Shown one piece after another: positions 6,905 to 13,831 of a DNA stretch of 15,804 nt. The DNA lies in assembly GCA_900545405.1 (NCBI GenBank), contig UQYT01000045.1, forward strand, positions 1-15,804, written 5' to 3'. Within the stretch, counting starts at the first letter, position 1, and every line of letters begins with the position of its first letter. This DNA comes from an uncultured Eubacteriales bacterium. Lineage in GTDB: Bacteria > Bacillota > Clostridia > Oscillospirales > Oscillospiraceae. Under the pieces are notes generated by a model that ran no database searches, was not told where the DNA came from, and worked only from the letters and a program-made list of their open reading frames with translations. The position numbers and the translations under genes were made by a program.

Positions 6905-7178
6905 GCGCCTGCCAGGGGTGGGCGTATTATGCGATGAAGCGGGAGATTGCGGCGAATGCCGGTAACTTCCGTGGAGTATGTCCGGCGTCTGCGGACGCGA
7001 AATCGGGCGGCTGAGCTTTTTTCGTGCATGGCGTATATCGCCTGTACGGGGATGACCGGCCAAAAGCCGGTCCATTTTTCGGGCGGGGCCTGATACGCAC
7101 GGTTGCGTGTATGAAAAAACGCTCACCGTACCACTGGGCGGCGAGAGCCGTCTAAGTACGAATTCAGGAGGAAAAAAC
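6905..7178 (+). promoter_or_regulatory. Structured leader of the S10 operon with possible attenuator
   Basis: About 270 nt of transcribed but apparently untranslated DNA before rpsJ. Visible hairpins: GCGTC/GACGC (6986-6999); an imperfect CGTGC...GTACG stem topped by GGCG/CGCC (7023-7048); the terminator-like GACCGGC/GCCGGTC (7054-7072) followed by CATTTTT; ATACGCA/TGCGTGTAT with a bulge (7093-7112); and CGGC/GCCG around a GAGA loop (7139-7150). GCCGGT at 6958-6963 could pair with ACCGGC (7055-7060) instead, giving an alternative fold. Ribosomal protein leaders are commonly autoregulated (L4 on the S10 leader in E. coli); which protein acts here is unknown. Confidence 0.65.
7054..7079 (+). 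terminator. Terminator-like attenuator hairpin in the S10 leader
   Basis: A perfect 7-bp stem GACCGGC (7054-7060) / GCCGGTC (7066-7072) with a CAAAA loop, then CATTTTT. The T run is short and offset by two bases, so termination is probably partial or conditional. Confidence 0.55.
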
Positions 7179-7499
7179 ATGGCAGCAAACACCAACAAGA
7201 AAATGATCCGCATCAGGCTCAAGGCCTACGACCACCAGCTCATCGACAAGGCGGCCGAGACGATAGTCGAGACCGCGAAGCGCACGGACGCGAAGGTCTC
7301 CGGACCCATCCCCCTGCCCACCAAGAAGGAGATCGTGACCATCCTCCGCGCCGTCCACAAGTACAAGGACAGCCGCGAGCAGTTCGAGCGCCGCACCCAC
7401 AAGAGGCTGATCGACATCATGAACCCGACCCAGAAGACCGTTGAGGCCCTGATGAGCCTCGAGCTGCCCGCCGGCGTCGAGATCGAGATCAAGCTCTGA
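7179..7499 (+). CDS. rpsJ: 30S ribosomal protein S10
   Basis: S10 (uS10) sits in the 30S head and also binds NusB in antitermination complexes. The protein is 106 residues, close to the usual 102-105. It shows the family core: IRIRLKAYDHQLID near the N terminus, SGPIPLPTKKEIVTILR in the middle and RRTHKRLIDI followed by LPAGVEIEIKL at the end. The frame is open back to 7107, but AGGAGG (7166-7171) lies 7 nt before the ATG at 7179, and S10 proteins start close to this point. First gene of the operon. Unusually, 110 nt separate it from rplC. Confidence 0.98.
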   Translation: MAANTNKKMIRIRLKAYDHQLIDKAAETIVETAKRTDAKVSGPIPLPTKKEIVTILRAVHKYKDSREQFERRTHKRLIDIMNPTQKTVEALMSLELPAGVEIEIKL

Positions 7500-7525
7500 G
7501 CGCAATACCTTATTTATAACCCATT

Positions 7526-7550
7526 TGCCCGCGACTTGCGTGAGCGGGCA
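7526..7550 (+). repeat. Hairpin in the rpsJ-rplC spacer
   Basis: TGCCCGC (7526-7532) pairs with GCGGGCA (7544-7550) around an 11-nt loop. No T tract follows, so it is not an intrinsic terminator. A weaker GTTGGGA/TCTCAAC pairing lies further down the same 110-nt spacer. It may affect processing or stability of the operon mRNA. Confidence 0.5.
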
Positions 7551-7609
7551 GGGTCATGTTGGGAAGTCCAGGAGGCCTCTCAACCAATAACCGTTAGGAG
7601 GAAATAGAC

Positions 7610-8308
7610 ATGAAGAAAGCCATCATCGGCAAGAAGGTCGGCATGACGCAGATCTTCGATGAGGCGGGCAAGGTCGTTCCGGTCACCGTAATAGAGGCCG
7701 GTCCCTGCGTCGTCGTCCAGAAGAAGACGGCGGACAAGGAAGGCTACGACTCCGTCCAGCTCGGCTACGGCGAAGTCGCCGCCAAGAAGCTCACCAAGCC
7801 TGAGAAGGGTCACCTCGACAAGGCCGGCGTGGGCCTCATGAAGCACCTGCACGAGTTCCGCCTTGAGGACTGTGCCAGCCTGAACGTGGGCGACGTCCTG
7901 AAGGCCGACGTCTTCAAAGAGGGCGAGCGCGTCGACGTCACCGGCATCAGCAAGGGCCACGGCTACGCCGGCGTCGTGAAGCGCTGGAACGCCGGACGCA
8001 CCCCGACCAGCCACGGCGGCGGCCCTGTCCACCGTCACGCCGGTTCCATGGGCAGCAGCACCGACCCCTCCCGCATTTTCCCGGGCAAGATCGGCGCCGG
8101 CCACATGGGCGTCGAGCAGGTCACCGTTCAGAACCTCGACGTTGTGAAGGTCGACCCCGAGCTCAATATGATAGTCGTGCGCGGCGCGATCCCCGGCCCC
8201 AAGGGCGGCATCGTGTACCTGAAGAACTCCGTCAAGAAGTTCGTCCGCAAGGGCCCCGCGACCCCGACCATCAGCACGAACCCGCAGAAGCGTTCGGCCA
8301 GAGGCTAA
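7610..8308 (+). CDS. rplC: 50S ribosomal protein L3
   Basis: L3 (uL3) is an early 50S assembly protein whose loop reaches the peptidyl transferase centre. The N terminus MKKAIIGKKVGMTQIF is diagnostic, as is the central loop KGHGYAGVVKRW followed by SHGGGPVHRHAGSMG and GHMGVEQVTVQNLDVV. At 232 residues it is about 20 longer than the usual 205-210, mainly through a basic C-terminal tail (VRKGPATPTISTNP and beyond). The Gln methylated by PrmB in E. coli L3 appears not to be conserved in the AGSMGSST stretch. AGGAGG (7596-7601) lies 8 nt upstream. Confidence 0.97.
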   Translation: MKKAIIGKKVGMTQIFDEAGKVVPVTVIEAGPCVVVQKKTADKEGYDSVQLGYGEVAAKKLTKPEKGHLDKAGVGLMKHLHEFRLEDCASLNVGDVLKADVFKEGERVDVTGISKGHGYAGVVKRWNAGRTPTSHGGGPVHRHAGSMGSSTDPSRIFPGKIGAGHMGVEQVTVQNLDVVKVDPELNMIVVRGAIPGPKGGIVYLKNSVKKFVRKGPATPTISTNPQKRSARG

Positions 8309-8325
8309 AGAAAGGAGAGAGTTAA

Positions 8326-8949
8326 ATGCCTAAAGCAGTCATCTACAACATGGCAGGCGACAAAGTCGGCGAATACGAGCTCTCCGAGGCCGTTTTCGGC
8401 ATAGAGCCCAACGAGGCCGTCCTCCATGCGTCCGTCAAGAACTATCTCGCCAATCAGCGCCAGGGCACCCAGAGCGCTCTGACCAAGGGCGAGGTCAGCT
8501 ACACCACCAAGAAGCCCTGGCGTCAGAAGGGCACGGGCCGCGCCCGCGCCGGTTACGCCGGCAGCCCGGTGTGGCGCCACGGCGGTATCGCCTTCGCTCC
8601 CAAGCCGCGCGACTACCGCTACTCCCTCACCAAGAAGACCCGCCGCCTCGCGCTCAAGAGCGCGCTGAGCGCCAAGGCCGCCGAGGAGAGCATCCTCGTC
8701 ATCGACGGCCTGAAGGTCGATGAGATCAAGACCAAGCCTTTCGCCGAGTTCCTCAGGAAGATAGGCGCCGAGGGCAAGGCCATGGTCATTACCGAGAACG
8801 TCGACGAGGCCGTTGTGAAGTCCGCCAGGAACATCCCCGGCGTCACCACGACCACCGCGACCATCATCTCGGCTTATGAGATCCTGAACAACCGCGTGCT
8901 CGTGGTCGACAAGGCCGCGCTGCAGAAGATCGAGGAGGTGTTCGCCTGA
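8326..8949 (+). CDS. rplD: 50S ribosomal protein L4
   Basis: L4 (uL4) lines the peptide exit tunnel and in E. coli also represses its own operon through the S10 leader. At 207 residues it has family length. The tunnel loop is clear: KPWRQKGTGRARAGYAGSP followed by WRHGGIAFAPKPRDY. The C-terminal part has the usual Rossmann-like half, with ARNIPGV and YEILNNRVLVVDKAAL. It starts 17 nt after rplC behind an AGGAGAG site and overlaps rplW by one base (TGATG at 8947-8951), which suggests translational coupling. It is the natural candidate regulator of the leader at 6905-7178, although no binding site can be identified by eye. Confidence 0.97.
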   Translation: MPKAVIYNMAGDKVGEYELSEAVFGIEPNEAVLHASVKNYLANQRQGTQSALTKGEVSYTTKKPWRQKGTGRARAGYAGSPVWRHGGIAFAPKPRDYRYSLTKKTRRLALKSALSAKAAEESILVIDGLKVDEIKTKPFAEFLRKIGAEGKAMVITENVDEAVVKSARNIPGVTTTTATIISAYEILNNRVLVVDKAALQKIEEVFA

Positions 8950-9245
8950 TGGCCACCGCGTACGATATAGTCATCCGCCCCATCATCACCGAGCAGTCGA
9001 TGGAGGACCTCGACATCAAGAAGTATGCCTTCGAGGTCGCTAAGGATGCCAACAAGATTGAGATCAAGAAGGCCGTCGAGGAGATCTTCGGCGTGAAGGT
9101 CATCCGCGTGACGACCACCACCGTGAGGGGCAAGGCCAAGCGCACCGGCGCCTATCCCCAGGGCTTCACCAAGACCTGGAAAAAGGCCGTTGTCAAGCTG
9201 AGCGAGGACTCCAAGAGCATAGAGCTCTTCGAGGGCATGGCGTAA
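8949..9245 (+). CDS. rplW: 50S ribosomal protein L23
   Basis: L23 (uL23) sits at the exit of the peptide tunnel and is the docking site for trigger factor and SRP. At 98 residues it is a typical bacterial length. The N terminus AYDIVIRPIITEQSM matches the family, as does the core KYAFEVAKDANKIEIKKAVE and the following GVKVIRVTTTTV. The segment RGKAKRTGAYPQGFTKTWKKA forms the extended loop. Its ATG shares its A with the rplD stop codon, and its ribosome binding site (GGAGG at 8934-8938) lies inside rplD. Confidence 0.97.
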   Translation: MATAYDIVIRPIITEQSMEDLDIKKYAFEVAKDANKIEIKKAVEEIFGVKVIRVTTTTVRGKAKRTGAYPQGFTKTWKKAVVKLSEDSKSIELFEGMA

Positions 9246-9260
9246 GGGAGGATATGAGAT

Positions 9261-10097
9261 ATGTCTATTAAAACTTACAGGCCCACGACCCCCGCAAGGC
9301 GTCAGATGAGCGTCTCCGGCTTCGACGGCGTCGACAAGCACGCCAAGCCCGAGAAGAGCCTCATAGAGGTCAGGAAGAAGAACTCCGGCCGCAACAGCTA
9401 CGGCCGCATCACCGTCCGCCACAAGGGCGGCGGCAACCGCAAGAAGTACCGCGTCATCGACTTCAAGCGCGACAAGATGGACGCCGCGGCGCAGGTCCTC
9501 CGCCTGGAGTACGACCCGAACCGCTCCGCTTTCATCGCGCTGTGCGAGTATGAAGACGGCGAGCGCCGCTACATCCTCGCCCCCGTGGGCCTGGCTGCCG
9601 GCGACAGCGTCCTCAGCTCCGCCGCCGCGGACATCAAGCCGGGCAACTGCCTGCCGCTTGAGAACATCCCCGTCGGCACTGTCATCCACAACATCGAGCT
9701 CTACCCCGGCCGCGGCGCTCAGCTCGTCCGCGCCGCCGGCGTCGCCGCTCAGCTGATGGCCAAGGAAGGCGGCATGGCCACCGTCCGTATGCCCAGCGGC
9801 GAGATGCGCAAGGTGCGCCTCGACTGCAAGGCCACCATCGGTCAGGTCGGCAACATCGACCACTCCAACGTCAGCATCGGCAAGGCCGGACGCAAGCGCC
9901 ACATGGGCATCCGTCCGACGGTCCGCGGCTCCGTCATGAACCCCTGCGACCACCCCCACGGCGGCGGCGAGGGCAAGGCGCCTGTCGGCCGTCCCGGCCC
10001 CGTCACTCCTTGGGGCAAGCCGGCGCTGGGCTACAAGACCCGCAAGACGAAGAACCCCACCGATAAGTTCATCGTCAAGCGCCGCAACGCGAAGTAA
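9261..10097 (+). CDS. rplB: 50S ribosomal protein L2
   Basis: L2 (uL2) is a primary 23S rRNA-binding protein needed for subunit joining and peptidyl transferase activity. At 278 residues it has standard length. It opens MSIKTYRPTTPARRQMSV and contains RITVRHKGGGNRKKYRVIDF. The most conserved motif, HPHGGGEG at about 231-238, carries the functionally critical His of the family. It ends with the usual basic tail (KFIVKRRNAK). It starts 15 nt after rplW behind a GGAGGATATGAG sequence and is followed 15 nt later by rpsS. Confidence 0.98.
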   Translation: MSIKTYRPTTPARRQMSVSGFDGVDKHAKPEKSLIEVRKKNSGRNSYGRITVRHKGGGNRKKYRVIDFKRDKMDAAAQVLRLEYDPNRSAFIALCEYEDGERRYILAPVGLAAGDSVLSSAAADIKPGNCLPLENIPVGTVIHNIELYPGRGAQLVRAAGVAAQLMAKEGGMATVRMPSGEMRKVRLDCKATIGQVGNIDHSNVSIGKAGRKRHMGIRPTVRGSVMNPCDHPHGGGEGKAPVGRPGPVTPWGKPALGYKTRKTKNPTDKFIVKRRNAK

Positions 10098-10112
10098 GGA
10101 GGGTATCAACAA

Positions 10113-10385
10113 ATGAGCAGAAGCATAAAGAAAGGCCCCTTCGCCGCTCCCGAGCTGCTGAAGCGCGTCGACGAGCTCAACAAGGCCGGCGAGAAGAAGG
10201 TCCTCAAGACCTGGAGCCGCGCCTCGACGATATTCCCGTCCTTCGTCGGACACACGATAGCCGTCCACGACGGGCGCCGTCACGTTCCCGTCTACGTCAC
10301 GGAGGACATGGTCGGTCACAAGCTGGGCGAGTTCGCGCCCACCCGCACCTTCCGCGGCCACTCCGGCGGCAAGACCGGTAAGTAA
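10113..10385 (+). CDS. rpsS: 30S ribosomal protein S19
   Basis: S19 (uS19) lies in the 30S head with S13 and contacts the intersubunit bridge and the A-site tRNA region. At 90 residues it has the usual length. It starts MSRSIKKGPFAAPELLKRV and contains KTWSRASTIFPSFVGHTIAV. GRRHVPVYVTEDMVGHKLGE is followed by FAPTRTFRGH, all family hallmarks. An AAGGAGGG site overlaps the end of rplB, and rplV follows after 12 nt. Confidence 0.98.
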   Translation: MSRSIKKGPFAAPELLKRVDELNKAGEKKVLKTWSRASTIFPSFVGHTIAVHDGRRHVPVYVTEDMVGHKLGEFAPTRTFRGHSGGKTGK

Positions 10386-10397
10386 GGGGGAGAAGAC

Positions 10398-10745
10398 ATG
10401 GAAGAACTGAAAACCGCGCGGGCGCAGGCCAAATTCGTCCGCATCGCCCCCCGCAAGGTGCAGATAATCTGCGACATGATCCGCGGCAAGGAAGCCGCTT
10501 ACGCCCAGGCCCTCATGGAGAACACTCCTAAGGCCGGCTGCGAGTACGTCATCAAGGTGCTCAAGAGCGCCGTTGCCAACGCTGAGAACAACTTCGAGAT
10601 GGACCCCGAGAAGCTCTACGTCGAGCAGGCCTACGTCGATGCGGGCCCCATCCTGAAGCGCGGCCAGCCGAGGGCGCACGGACGCATGTTCCGCATCAAC
10701 AAGCGCACCAGCCACATCACTGTCGTCGTGGCTGAGAAGGAATAA
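10398..10745 (+). CDS. rplV: 50S ribosomal protein L22
   Basis: L22 (uL22) lines the exit tunnel opposite L4 with a long beta-hairpin; changes in that hairpin are known to give macrolide resistance. At 115 residues it is normal. The N-terminal segment AKFVRIAPRKVQIICDMIRG and the C-terminal hairpin (GPILKRGQPRAHGRMFRINK, then RTSHITVVVAEKE) identify it. The hairpin has no visible insertion or deletion. The start at 10398 follows an AAGGGGGAGAA site. Confidence 0.97.
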   Translation: MEELKTARAQAKFVRIAPRKVQIICDMIRGKEAAYAQALMENTPKAGCEYVIKVLKSAVANAENNFEMDPEKLYVEQAYVDAGPILKRGQPRAHGRMFRINKRTSHITVVVAEKE

Positions 10746-10760
10746 GGGAGGCGGAGAAAA

Positions 10761-11651
10761 ATGGGACAGAAAGTTAATCCGCACGGCCTCCGCGTCGGCG
10801 TCATCAAGGACTGGGATTCCCGCTGGTACGCGAGGAACGACAAGGTCGGCGACCTCATCGTCGAGGACTACAAGATCCGCAAGTTCCTGAAGAAGACCCT
10901 GTATTCCGCCGGCGTCCCCACCATCGAGATAGAGCGCGACAGCAACAAGGTCCGCATCTATATCCACTGCTCTCGTCCGGGCGTGGTCATCGGCAAGGGC
11001 GGCGCTGAGATAGAGAAGCTCCAGGCCCAGGTCAGCAAGATGATCGGCAAGCCGGTCGCCCTCTCCATCGTCGAGGTCCGCACTCCGGACACGAACGCCC
11101 AGCTCGTCGCCGAGAACATCGCCGGCCAGCTCGAGCGCCGCATCGGCTTCCGCCGCGCGATGAAGAACGCCATCGGCCGCGCGATGCGCATGGGCGCCAA
11201 GGGCATCAAGGTCATGTGCGGCGGCCGTCTCGGCGGCGCCGAGATCGCCCGCAGCGAGTGCTACCACGAGGGCACCATCCCCCTGCAGACCCTCCGTGCC
11301 GACATCGACTACGGCTTCGCCGAGGCTGCGACCACCTACGGCCGCATCGGCGTGAAGGTCTGGATCTACAAGGGCGAGGTCCTCAGCCAGACTCTGCGCA
11401 CCACCCCGCGCACCATGGACCTCTCCAAGCCGCAGGAGCGCCGCCGCGACCGCCGCGACGACCGCAGGGGCGGCTACAACCGCCAGGGCGGCGGCTATAA
11501 CCGCGACCGCCAGGGCAGCTACAACCGCGACAATCGCCAGGGCGGCGGCTACAACCGCGACAACCGCCAGGGCGGCTACAACCGCGGGCCCAGGCCCGCC
11601 GGGACGCAGGGCGCGCCCCGCACCGAGACCAAGGAAGGAGGCAGCAACTGA
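10761..11651 (+). CDS. rpsC: 30S ribosomal protein S3 with long Arg/Gly/Tyr/Asn repeat tail
   Basis: S3 (uS3) forms part of the mRNA entry channel and, with S4 and S5, the ribosomal helicase. Residues 1-223 are a standard S3. The start is MGQKVNPHGLRVGVIKDW, the type II KH domain has GVVIGKGGAEI at 74-84, and the C-terminal domain has GRLGGAEIARSE and KVWIYKGEV. Residues 224-296 form a low-complexity extension: an Arg/Asp-rich stretch, then five YNR-centred units (YNRQGGG, YNRDRQGS, YNRDNRQGGG, YNRDNRQGG, YNRG) and a Gly/Pro tail. Most S3 proteins are 210-235 residues. The end EGGSN also encodes the GGAGG site for rplP, and the stop overlaps the rplP ATG by one base. Confidence 0.97.
   Translation: MGQKVNPHGLRVGVIKDWDSRWYARNDKVGDLIVEDYKIRKFLKKTLYSAGVPTIEIERDSNKVRIYIHCSRPGVVIGKGGAEIEKLQAQVSKMIGKPVALSIVEVRTPDTNAQLVAENIAGQLERRIGFRRAMKNAIGRAMRMGAKGIKVMCGGRLGGAEIARSECYHEGTIPLQTLRADIDYGFAEAATTYGRIGVKVWIYKGEVLSQTLRTTPRTMDLSKPQERRRDRRDDRRGGYNRQGGGYNRDRQGSYNRDNRQGGGYNRDNRQGGYNRGPRPAGTQGAPRTETKEGGSN
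11475..11588 (+). repeat. Imperfect tandem repeat inside rpsC
   Basis: Five units, each beginning TA(C/T)AACCGC and most containing CGCCAGGGC, encode the YNR(D/N)RQGG repeats of the S3 tail. Unit length varies between 21 and 30 bases, and the frame is kept throughout. It is a likely site of length variation by slippage or recombination. Confidence 0.8.
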
Positions 11652-12079
11652 TGCTGATGCCCAAGAGAGTCAAGTACCGCAGGGTGCAGCGCGGCCGCAT
11701 GAAGGGCAAAGCCACTCGCGGCAACGTCGTTACCTACGGTGAGTTCGGGCTCCAGGCTCAGGAGCCCTGCTGGATAACCTCCAATCAGATCGAGGCCGCT
11801 CGTATCGCCATGACGCGTTACACCAAGCGCGGCGGCCAGGTCTGGATAAAGATATTCCCCGACAAGCCGGTCACTGCGAAGCCCGCCGAGACCCGTATGG
11901 GTTCCGGTAAGGGTTCTCCCGAGTACTGGGTTGCGGTAGTCAAGCCGGGCAGGGTCATGTTCGAGATCGCGGGCGTCTCCGAGGAGACCGCGCGCGAGGC
12001 TCTGCGCCTTGCCAGCCACAAGCTGCCCTGCAAGACGAAGATCGTCAGCAAGGCGGATTCCGAGACAGGCGGTGAATGA
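11651..12079 (+). CDS. rplP: 50S ribosomal protein L16
   Basis: L16 (uL16) helps form the A-site tRNA binding pocket and is a late 50S assembly protein. At 142 residues it is slightly longer than the usual 136-144 range midpoint. The start MLMPKRVKYRRVQRGRMKG is typical; the second ATG at 11657 would remove two conserved residues. GEFGLQAQEPCWITSNQIEA and MGSGKGSPEYWVAVVKPGR are family hallmarks. The ATG overlaps the rpsC stop (TGATG), with GGAGG at 11637-11641 nine bases upstream, so coupled translation is likely. Its stop lies one base before the rpmC ATG. Confidence 0.98.
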   Translation: MLMPKRVKYRRVQRGRMKGKATRGNVVTYGEFGLQAQEPCWITSNQIEAARIAMTRYTKRGGQVWIKIFPDKPVTAKPAETRMGSGKGSPEYWVAVVKPGRVMFEIAGVSEETAREALRLASHKLPCKTKIVSKADSETGGE

Positions 12080-12080
12080 G

Positions 12081-12275
12081 ATGAAGGCAAACGAAATACG
12101 TTCCATGTCCGAGACCGAGCTGAACGCCAAGCTGGCCGAGCTCAAGAAGGACCTGTTCATGCTCCGCATGCAGCATGCCACGAATCATCTTGACAATCCC
12201 ACCCGCATCTCCGCAACGCGGCGTGACATAGCCCGGGTGCTGACCGTCATCCGCGAAAAGCAGCTTGGGCGCTGA
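12081..12275 (+). CDS. rpmC: 50S ribosomal protein L29
   Basis: L29 (uL29) is a small two-helix protein near the tunnel exit, next to L23. At 64 residues it has normal length. The sequence MKANEIRSMSETELNAKLAE is typical, followed by KKDLFMLRMQHAT, DNPTRISATRRDIARVLTVI and REKQLGR. The frame is open further upstream (to 12009) inside rplP, but the family starts at this Met. A GTG three codons earlier (12072) is a less likely alternative. The gene starts 1 nt after the rplP stop with only a weak AGGCGG site, so coupling to rplP is likely. Confidence 0.95.
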   Translation: MKANEIRSMSETELNAKLAELKKDLFMLRMQHATNHLDNPTRISATRRDIARVLTVIREKQLGR

Positions 12276-12289
12276 GGAGGTAGAAGACA

Positions 12290-12553
12290 ATGACTGAAGT
12301 AAGAACGACTTCCCGCAAGACTCGCGTCGGCAAGGTCGTGTCCGACAAGATGGACAAGACCGTGGTCGTCATCGTCGAGGACCGCGTCGCCCACAAGAGA
12401 TACAAGAAGATCATCGGCCGTACCTACCGCCTGAAGGCGCACGACGAGAATAACGAGTGCGGCATCGGCGACAGGGTCCGCGTGATGGAGACCCGTCCGC
12501 TCAGCCGCGACAAGCGCTGGCGCGTGGTCGAGATCATCGAGAAGGCCAAGTAA
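12290..12553 (+). CDS. rpsQ: 30S ribosomal protein S17
   Basis: S17 (uS17) is an early-binding 16S rRNA protein with an OB fold. At 87 residues it has family length. It shows RKTRVGKVVSDKMDKTVVV, then HKRYKKIIGRTYRLKAHDE, GIGDRVRVMETRPLSRDKRW and VVEIIEKAK. It lies 14 nt after rpmC with a GAGGAGG site and 12 nt before rplN. Confidence 0.98.
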   Translation: MTEVRTTSRKTRVGKVVSDKMDKTVVVIVEDRVAHKRYKKIIGRTYRLKAHDENNECGIGDRVRVMETRPLSRDKRWRVVEIIEKAK

Positions 12554-12565
12554 GGAGGCGCCTAA

Positions 12566-12934
12566 ATGATACAGCAGGAAAGTTATCTCAAGGTCGCCGA
12601 CAACACCGGCGCCAAGGAAATAAAGTGCATCCGGGTCCTCGGCGGCTCCAAGCGCAAGTACGCCAGCATCGGTGACGTGATCGTCGCCTCTGTCCGCAAG
12701 GCTGCCCCCGGCGGCCAGGTCAAGAAGGGCGACGTCGTCAAGGCCGTCGTCGTCAGGACCAGCAAGGCCGTCCGCCGCGCTGACGGCACCTACGTCCGCT
12801 TTGACGACAACGCCGCCGTCCTCATAAAGGATGACCGCAACCCGACCGGCACCCGTATTTTTGGGCCCGTCGCCCGTGAGCTTCGTGACAGGGACTACAT
12901 GAAGATCCTGTCACTCGCTCCCGAAGTCATTTGA
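12566..12934 (+). CDS. rplN: 50S ribosomal protein L14
   Basis: L14 (uL14) lies on the 50S interface, forms bridges to 16S rRNA and is the binding site of the silencing factor RsfS. At 122 residues it has exact family length. It begins MIQQESYLKVADNTGAKEI and contains CIRVLGGSKRKYASIGDVIV. The family signature RFDDNAAVLIKDDRNPTGTR is followed by IFGPVARELR. In E. coli this gene opens the spc operon; here no promoter or terminator separates it from rpsQ, so the S10 and spc groups appear merged. Its stop codon is fused to the rplX ribosome binding site (TGAGGAGGG). Confidence 0.98.
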   Translation: MIQQESYLKVADNTGAKEIKCIRVLGGSKRKYASIGDVIVASVRKAAPGGQVKKGDVVKAVVVRTSKAVRRADGTYVRFDDNAAVLIKDDRNPTGTRIFGPVARELRDRDYMKILSLAPEVI

Positions 12935-12948
12935 GGAGGGTGCGAAGA

Positions 12949-13257
12949 ATGAACATCAGAAAGAACGATAAGGTCGTTGTCCTGTCCGGCAGGGACAAGG
13001 GCAAGCAGGGCGAGGTGCTCCGCGCCATGCCCAAGGAGGGCAAGGTCGTCGTGCAGGGCGTGTCCGTCGCTACGAAGCACCAGAAGGCCCGCAAGCAGGG
13101 CGACGAGAGCAGCATCATCAAGGTTGAGACCCCCATCTACGCCTGCAAGGTCATGGTGGTCTGCCCGAAGTGCTCCAAGCCCACCCGCGTCGCCCACAAG
13201 GTGACTGCGGACGGCAAAAAGGTCCGCGTCTGCAAGCACTGCGGCGCCGAGCTGTAA
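12949..13257 (+). CDS. rplX: 50S ribosomal protein L24
   Basis: L24 (uL24) is an assembly initiator that binds the 5' end of 23S rRNA. At 102 residues it has family length. The KOW motif region KNDKVVVLSGRDKGKQGEVL is clear. The C-terminal part carries a complete zinc-ribbon-like set, CPKC (72-75) and CKHC (95-98), as in many Firmicutes L24 proteins. The frame can be extended to a TTG at 12931, but the ATG at 12949 has GGAGGG at the right distance and matches the family start (MNIRKNDKV). Confidence 0.97.
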   Translation: MNIRKNDKVVVLSGRDKGKQGEVLRAMPKEGKVVVQGVSVATKHQKARKQGDESSIIKVETPIYACKVMVVCPKCSKPTRVAHKVTADGKKVRVCKHCGAEL

Positions 13258-13272
13258 GGAGGGTGACAGGTT

Positions 13273-13815
13273 ATGACTAGAATGAAGGAAATGTACAATA
13301 ACGAGGTCGCCCCCGCCCTCATGAACAAGTTCCAGTACAAGAGCGTTATGCAGATCCCCCGCCTCGACAAGATCGTCGTCTCCGTCGGCTGCGGCGACTG
13401 CAAGGACAACGCCAAGGCCCTGGACGCGGTCATCAAGGACATCACCGCGATCACCGGCCAGAAGGCCGTCGCCACCGTCGCCAAGAAGTCCGTCGCAAAC
13501 TTCAAGCTCCGTGAGGGCATGCACGTCGGCGTGAAGGTCACCCTTCGCCACGACCGCATGTGGGAGTTCCTCGACAGGCTCTTCAACGTGGCTCTGCCCC
13601 GTGTCCGCGACTTCCGCGGCATCTCGGCCGACGCCTTCGACGGCCGCGGCAACTACAGCCTCGGCATCAAGGAGCAGATCATCTTCCCCGAGATCGAGTA
13701 CGACAAGATCGAGAAGCTGCGCGGCATGAACATCGCCATCTGCACCACCGCCCAGACCGATGAGGAGGCCCGCGAGCTGCTCAGGCTCATGGGCGCCCCG
13801 TTCGTCACCGCTTGA
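13273..13815 (+). CDS. rplE: 50S ribosomal protein L5
   Basis: L5 (uL5) binds 5S rRNA and contacts the P-site tRNA and S13. At 180 residues it has standard length. It contains YKSVMQIPRLDKIVVSVG, then TGQKAVATVAKKSVANFKLR, LDRLFNVALPRVRDFRGIS and DGRGNYSLGIKEQIIFPEI. It starts 15 nt after rplX with an AAGGAGGG site. In E. coli, S8 represses the spc operon by binding mRNA at this gene's start; no such fold is obvious here. Confidence 0.98.
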   Translation: MTRMKEMYNNEVAPALMNKFQYKSVMQIPRLDKIVVSVGCGDCKDNAKALDAVIKDITAITGQKAVATVAKKSVANFKLREGMHVGVKVTLRHDRMWEFLDRLFNVALPRVRDFRGISADAFDGRGNYSLGIKEQIIFPEIEYDKIEKLRGMNIAICTTAQTDEEARELLRLMGAPFVTA

Positions 13816-13831
13816 GGGAGGAGGAAATAAC

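Noticed and set aside
8874..11267. Very long minus-strand open frame opposite the L23-S3 genes
   Set aside because: It lies antisense to certain ribosomal genes, is dominated by Ala, Asp, Val, Leu and Gly, and shows no recognisable motif. It is a by-product of strong C/G-ending codon bias on the plus strand.
11475..11588. CRISPR-like array
   Set aside because: The repeats are imperfect, contiguous without spacers, and keep the reading frame of S3; they encode a protein repeat.
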